DNA of 64,000 nucleotides from Blastococcus haudaquaticus. Lineage in GTDB: Bacteria; Actinomycetota; Actinomycetes; Mycobacteriales; Geodermatophilaceae. The position numbers were made by a program, and so were the translations under genes. Each line of letters begins with the position of its first letter. Position 1 is the stretch's first letter. Location of the stretch: contig NZ_OCNK01000005.1 in assembly GCF_900230285.1 (NCBI RefSeq), positions 124,001-188,000 of the forward strand, given 5' to 3'. Shown here in pieces: positions 60,468 through 64,000 of the stretch. The notes below the pieces were generated by a model. The model searched no databases. It was not told the DNA's origin and was given only the letters and a program-made list of their open reading frames with translations.

Positions 60468-61709
60468 ATGTCGTCGCGGGCCGAGGTCGTGGTGGTCGGA
60501 GCAGGTCTCGCCGGCCTGTCGGCGGCCACCCGGCTGTCCGAGGCCGGGATCGACGTCCGGGTCTTCGAGGCCGGTGGGCATGCCGGCGGACGGCTGGCCA
60601 CCGAGCGCATCGACGGGTTCGTCGTCGACCGTGGCTTCCAGGTGCTCAACACCGGCTACCCCCGGGCGGCCGACCTCGACCTCGACGCCCTGGAGATGGG
60701 CTGGTTCGAGCGGGGCGCGGTGGTCCGGGTCGACGGCACCGCTCACCGGGTCGTCGACCCGCGGCAGCGCCCGACCGGCGTGGTGGGGACGGCGACCGCA
60801 CCGATCGGCTCGCTGCGCGACAAGGCGGCCCTCGCCGGCTTCTCGCTGCGCGCCGGATACTCCCCGGTGGGGCGGTTGCTCGCGGCGCAGGAGCGCACGG
60901 CGGAGCAGGCCCTGCGCCGGGCAGGGATCGGCGAGACCGCCCTGGAGCGGTTCTTCCGGCCCTTCCTGGCCGGCGTGCTCCTGGAGGACGAGCTCGCGAC
61001 GTCCAGCCGCTACCTGGACCTGCTCTGGCGCAGCTTCGTCCGCGGAGGCATCGGCCTCCCCGCCGCCGGCATGCAGGCCGTCGGGGAGCAGCTGGCCGGC
61101 CGGTTGGGAGCCGATCGGGTCCTCCTGCACACCTGCGTGCGTGCGATCGCGCCGGGCACGGTGGTCACCGACTCCGGCCGGTGGGACACGGACGCCGTCG
61201 TCGTCGCGACCGACCCGGACACGGCGGCGCGGCTGCTGCCCGACGTCGAGGCGTCGGCGCCCCGGCGGGTCACGACCCACTTCCACGTGCTGCCCACGTC
61301 ACCGTGGGACGCACCGTTGATCGTCCTCGGGCAACCGGGCGGGAGGCTGGTCAACAGCGTCGTCCTGTCCGACGCCCAGCCGCGGTACAGCCCCGACGGC
61401 CGCGCCCTCGTCGCGAGCTCCACGCTGTCGCCGGCCCGGGAGGACGAGGTCCGCGCCGAGGTCGCGGCCGCGCACGGGGTGGCGCCGTCGGACCTCGACC
61501 ACCTGACCACCGTCACCGTGATCGGCGCGCAGCCGACGGCCGTCCCGCCGCTGCAGCTTCGACGCCCGGTGGACCTGGGCGACGGCGTCTACGTCTGCGG
61601 TGACCACCGCGACACCCCGTCCATCCAGGGCGCCATGGCGAGCGGGGCGCGTACCGCCCGCGCCGTCCTCCGCGCACTGCGCCCGTCCGACGACCGGAGA
61701 GCCTCCTGA
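60468..61709 (+). CDS. FAD-dependent amine oxidase / phytoene-desaturase-like protein
   Basis: A 413-residue flavoprotein. It has VVVVGAGLAGLSAATRLSEA, the GGRLATERIDGFVVDRGFQV segment that places FAD and substrate, and the C-terminal FAD motif GVYVCGDHRDTPSIQGAMASG. Family members oxidise amines or desaturate isoprenoids. The size and missing large insertion resemble the bacterial group linked to carotenoid-type chemistry, but no carotenoid genes are adjacent. It overlaps the next gene by 1 nt (TGATG). Confidence 0.85.
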   Translation: MSSRAEVVVVGAGLAGLSAATRLSEAGIDVRVFEAGGHAGGRLATERIDGFVVDRGFQVLNTGYPRAADLDLDALEMGWFERGAVVRVDGTAHRVVDPRQRPTGVVGTATAPIGSLRDKAALAGFSLRAGYSPVGRLLAAQERTAEQALRRAGIGETALERFFRPFLAGVLLEDELATSSRYLDLLWRSFVRGGIGLPAAGMQAVGEQLAGRLGADRVLLHTCVRAIAPGTVVTDSGRWDTDAVVVATDPDTAARLLPDVEASAPRRVTTHFHVLPTSPWDAPLIVLGQPGGRLVNSVVLSDAQPRYSPDGRALVASSTLSPAREDEVRAEVAAAHGVAPSDLDHLTTVTVIGAQPTAVPPLQLRRPVDLGDGVYVCGDHRDTPSIQGAMASGARTARAVLRALRPSDDRRAS

Positions 61710-62443
61710 TGCCCGCCTCGCAGCCGACCGTCCTCGCGACCAGCATGGGCTTCGCCTCCCGCGGTCGCGGCCCGTACGACTGGCGACCGGGACCGGTGTT
61801 CGACCTGGCCGTGGAGCTGGCCGGCGCCCCCGAGCGGCCGAGGCTCTGCTACCTCGGCACCGCCACCGGCGACGACCCGGTACGCATCGCCGGCGTCTAC
61901 GGCGCGTTCGCCGGCAGCGCCGTCGAGGTCAGCCACCTCAGCCTGTTCACCATGCCGACGGTGCCCGACATGCGGGCCCACCTGCTCGCCCAGGACGTCG
62001 TCTGGGTCGGGGGCGGGAGCGTGGCGAACCTGCTCGCCGTCTGGCGGGTGCACGGCCTGGACGAGATCTTCCGCGAGGTGTGGGAGGCCGGCGTCGTGCT
62101 CGGCGGGGTGTCAGCGGGCTCCCTGTGCTGGCACGTCGGCGGCACCACCGACTCCTACGGGCCGGACCTCCGCCCGGTGACGAACGGCCTGGCGCTGATC
62201 CCGACCTCCAACGGCGTGCACTACGACTCCGAGGAGCAGCGGCGCCCGCTCTACCACCGGCTGGTCGCCGACGGCACGCTCCCCGGCGGCCACGCCACCG
62301 ACGACGGCGTCGGACTGGTCTACCGCGGGACCGAGCTGGTGGAGGCCGTGTCCGACCGTTCCGGAGCGGCCGCCTACCGCGTGGAGCGGGGGCCGGACGG
62401 CGCCGCCGTCGAGACCCGCCTCGAACCGCGGCGTCTCGCCTGA
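61709..62443 (+). CDS. Peptidase E-like S51 family protein
   Basis: A 244-residue S51-type hydrolase: [20 protein letters not shown] at the start, [20 protein letters not shown], the nucleophile serine in [15 protein letters not shown], and [12 protein letters not shown] with a late [12 protein letters not shown]. It should release N-terminal aspartyl residues or cleave a related small substrate. It is cotranscribed with the amine oxidase gene (TGATG). Confidence 0.88.
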   Translation: MPASQPTVLATSMGFASRGRGPYDWRPGPVFDLAVELAGAPERPRLCYLGTATGDDPVRIAGVYGAFAGSAVEVSHLSLFTMPTVPDMRAHLLAQDVVWVGGGSVANLLAVWRVHGLDEIFREVWEAGVVLGGVSAGSLCWHVGGTTDSYGPDLRPVTNGLALIPTSNGVHYDSEEQRRPLYHRLVADGTLPGGHATDDGVGLVYRGTELVEAVSDRSGAAAYRVERGPDGAAVETRLEPRRLA

Positions 62444-62452
62444 GCGGCGGCT

Positions 62453-62458
62453 TACGCT
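62453..62458 (+). promoter_or_regulatory. -10 hexamer of lipB
   Basis: TACGCT ends 7 nt before the GTG at 62466 and only 1 nt before the alternative ATG at 62460. It therefore selects the GTG. Confidence 0.5.
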
Positions 62459-62465
62459 GATGGGC

Positions 62466-63122
62466 GTGAGCGAGCTGCGGATCATCCGGGCGGGGACCGT
62501 TCCCTACGAGGACGCGTGGGCGCAGCAGCGCGAGCTGCACGCCCAGCGGGTGGCCGGCGAGGGTCCCGACACCCTCCTGCTGCTGGAGCACCCCCCGGTC
62601 TACACCGCCGGCAAGCGGACCGAGCCGCACGAGCGCCCCTTCGACGGCACGCCGGTCATCGACGTCGACCGCGGCGGCAAGATCACCTGGCACGGCCCCG
62701 GGCAGCTGGTCGGCTATCCGATCGTCGCCCTGACCGACCCCGTCGACGTCGTGGCCCACGTCCGCCGGCTGGAGGAGGCCCTGATCGAGGTGTGCGCCGG
62801 CTTCGGTCTGGCGGCCGGCCGGGTGGCGGGACGCAGCGGCGTCTGGGTGCCGGCCGACGAACCGGGACAGGGCTTCCGGCCGGAGCGGAAGGTGGCCGCG
62901 ATCGGCATCCGCGTGGCCCGGGGCGTCACGATGCACGGCTTCGCGCTCAACTGCGACCCGGACATGACGGCGTTCGGCAACATGATCCCGTGCGGGATCC
63001 CGGACGCCGGTGTGACGTCGCTGTCGGTCGAGCTCGGCCGGGACATCACCACGGCCGAGGCGATCGGCCCGGTCGAGGCGGCGATGACCCGGGTCCTCGC
63101 CGGCACGCCCGCTCCCGCATGA
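62466..63122 (+). CDS. lipB: Lipoyl(octanoyl) transferase
   Basis: A 218-residue enzyme that moves the octanoyl group from acyl carrier protein to lipoyl domains such as those of the nearby dlaT product. It shows the LipB motifs [20 protein letters not shown], the catalytic lysine in [20 protein letters not shown] and the catalytic cysteine in [14 protein letters not shown] use the GTG at 62466 because of promoter spacing. An ATG at 62460 adds two residues. It overlaps the next gene by 4 nt; lipA is not in the window. Confidence 0.93.
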   Translation: MSELRIIRAGTVPYEDAWAQQRELHAQRVAGEGPDTLLLLEHPPVYTAGKRTEPHERPFDGTPVIDVDRGGKITWHGPGQLVGYPIVALTDPVDVVAHVRRLEEALIEVCAGFGLAAGRVAGRSGVWVPADEPGQGFRPERKVAAIGIRVARGVTMHGFALNCDPDMTAFGNMIPCGIPDAGVTSLSVELGRDITTAEAIGPVEAAMTRVLAGTPAPA

Positions 63123-63505
63123 CCCCGCTCCCCCGCAGCGAGTACGTCAGCCTCACCACCTTCCGGCGGACCGGTGTGCCCGTGGCGACGCCGGTGTGGG
63201 CCGCGCCGGACGGTGACTCGCTGGTCGTGTGGACCCGCGCCGACTCCGGAAAGGTGAAGCGGCTGCGTCACACCAGCCGGGTGACCGTCGCGCCCAGCGA
63301 CATCCGCGGCCGCGTACAAGGCCCCGCTGTCGACGGCACGGCGGAGCTCCTGCCCACCGCCGCGCACGCGCAGGCGCGGGCTGCCCTCCGTCGCGCCTAC
63401 GGGCTAAAGTTCACGCTCGGCGACACGACCTCGCGGCTGTGGCACCGCGCGCTCCGCCGTCCCGGCCGACGGCACGAGCTGATCCGCATCTCCCCCGCGA
63501 CCTGA
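63119..63505 (+). CDS. PPOX-class F420- or flavin-dependent oxidoreductase
   Basis: A 128-residue split-beta-barrel protein: [40 protein letters not shown] and [20 protein letters not shown] match the actinobacterial pyridoxamine-phosphate-oxidase-like group that mostly binds coenzyme F420. The conserved [13 protein letters not shown] cofactor segment is intact. The substrate is unknown. The ATG overlaps the lipB stop. Confidence 0.88.
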   Translation: MTPLPRSEYVSLTTFRRTGVPVATPVWAAPDGDSLVVWTRADSGKVKRLRHTSRVTVAPSDIRGRVQGPAVDGTAELLPTAAHAQARAALRRAYGLKFTLGDTTSRLWHRALRRPGRRHELIRISPAT

Positions 63506-63515
63506 ACGGTCGCCG

Positions 63516-64000
63516 TCACCCGAGGACGAAGTTGACCAGACGTCCGGGGACGGCGACGACGCGGCGCACGGTGGCGCCGTCCAGGTAGCCGGCGATCTTG
63601 TCGTCGGCCCGCGCCGCTGCCTCCAGGGCCGCGGCGTCGGCGTCCGCAGGCACGCTGACCTGCGACCGCACCTTGCCGTTCACCTGGACGGCGACCTGCA
63701 CGGTGTCCTCGACCAGCCATCGCTCGTCGGCCACCGGGAAGGCGTGCCAGGCGGACGACCCCTCGTGCCCCAGCCGGGTCCACAGCTCGTCAGCCAGGTG
63801 CGGCGCCAGCGGTGCCACCAGCAGGACCAGCGGCTCGACCACCGACCGCGGAACCGGCGACGAGGCCCCGTAGGCCTGGGTCAGGTGGTTGGTCAGCTCG
63901 GTGATGCGGGCGATCGCGATGTTGAACCGCAGCGTGGAGAACCCGTCGCGCACGCCGGCGATGGTCCGGTGCAGCGCGCGGAGCGTCTCCTCACCCGGCT
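63516..64000 (-). CDS. leuS: Leucyl-tRNA synthetase, C-terminal part (cut by window edge)
   Basis: The minus-strand frame is open from the window edge to the TGA at 63516, about 161 residues. It contains the anticodon-binding helical domain ([40 protein letters not shown]) and the C-terminal domain ([20 protein letters not shown] ... [11 protein letters not shown]) characteristic of bacterial LeuRS. The catalytic core lies beyond the window. It is convergent with the PPOX gene, 10 nt apart. Confidence 0.95.
   Translation of the reverse strand, partial: PGEETLRALHRTIAGVRDGFSTLRFNIAIARITELTNHLTQAYGASSPVPRSVVEPLVLLVAPLAPHLADELWTRLGHEGSSAWHAFPVADERWLVEDTVQVAVQVNGKVRSQVSVPADADAAALEAAARADDKIAGYLDGATVRRVVAVPGRLVNFVLG

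Overview
The window is a GC-rich chromosomal segment from an actinobacterium. Codon use is dominated by G or C at the third position, GTG starts are common, and gene content and order are typical of Actinomycetota. The mix of genes (bcc-type cytochrome c reductase, diphosphate-type phosphofructokinase, an orphan chemoreceptor, DUF3618/DUF4235 envelope genes) looks most like Geodermatophilaceae (Blastococcus, Geodermatophilus, Modestobacter), but the genus is an inference. From memory of the Mycobacterium tuberculosis map, the order closely follows Rv2178c (aroG) to Rv2217 (lipB), so most of the window is a conserved actinobacterial core block with a few insertions and losses. I see no rRNA, tRNA, CRISPR array, insertion sequence or prophage.

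Layout. 1-2657 (minus): L-threonine aldolase fragment, type II DAHP synthase and a phosphofructokinase with the diphosphate-type active site. 2743-11886: mixed accessory genes, namely an NmrA-like dehydrogenase, a DinB-like protein, an orphan chemoreceptor, a GNAT enzyme, the Rv2179c-type exoribonuclease, glycerol kinase, a lipoprotein and a NarL-type two-component pair. 11892-16043: a short-chain dehydrogenase facing a Baeyer-Villiger-type monooxygenase, a hydrolase and a TetR regulator, with two palindromic operators between the divergent genes. 16040-25145: acyltransferase, esterase, a predicted ornithine cyclodeaminase, a sugar O-acetyltransferase, ROK glucokinase, an ArsA-like protein without P-loop lysines, a SRPBCC protein and a long-chain acyl-CoA synthetase. 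25189-31331 (minus): PimB-type mannosyltransferase, an M48 protease and two cell-wall hydrolases, one under a c-di-AMP (ydaO) riboswitch.

31525-45553: a DEDDh/GIY-YIG nuclease, trpD, and the respiratory block ctaE-qcrC-qcrA-qcrB with ctaC-ctaF on the other strand, interrupted by a berberine-bridge-type flavoprotein and followed by asnB. 45720-53814: the A-type Fe-S carrier, a broken metallo-beta-lactamase-fold pseudogene, an aldo/keto reductase, a four-gene envelope cluster, gcvT and leucyl aminopeptidase. 53901-64000: lipoamide dehydrogenase, the two-lipoyl-domain acyltransferase and lipB (lipoate chemistry together), plus a receptor-like Ser/Thr kinase, an amine oxidase, peptidase E, an F420/flavin-type oxidoreductase and the 3' end of leuS.

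Two signals cut across the genes. First, at least seventeen genes have a TANNNT hexamer 6 to 8 nt before the start codon, the signature of leaderless transcription, and this helps fix many starts. Second, a roughly 60-nt structured repeat occurs in intergenic gaps, usually directly after stop codons. Its outer stem is kept although the stem sequence changes, and one copy lies exactly at the truncation point of the pseudogene.
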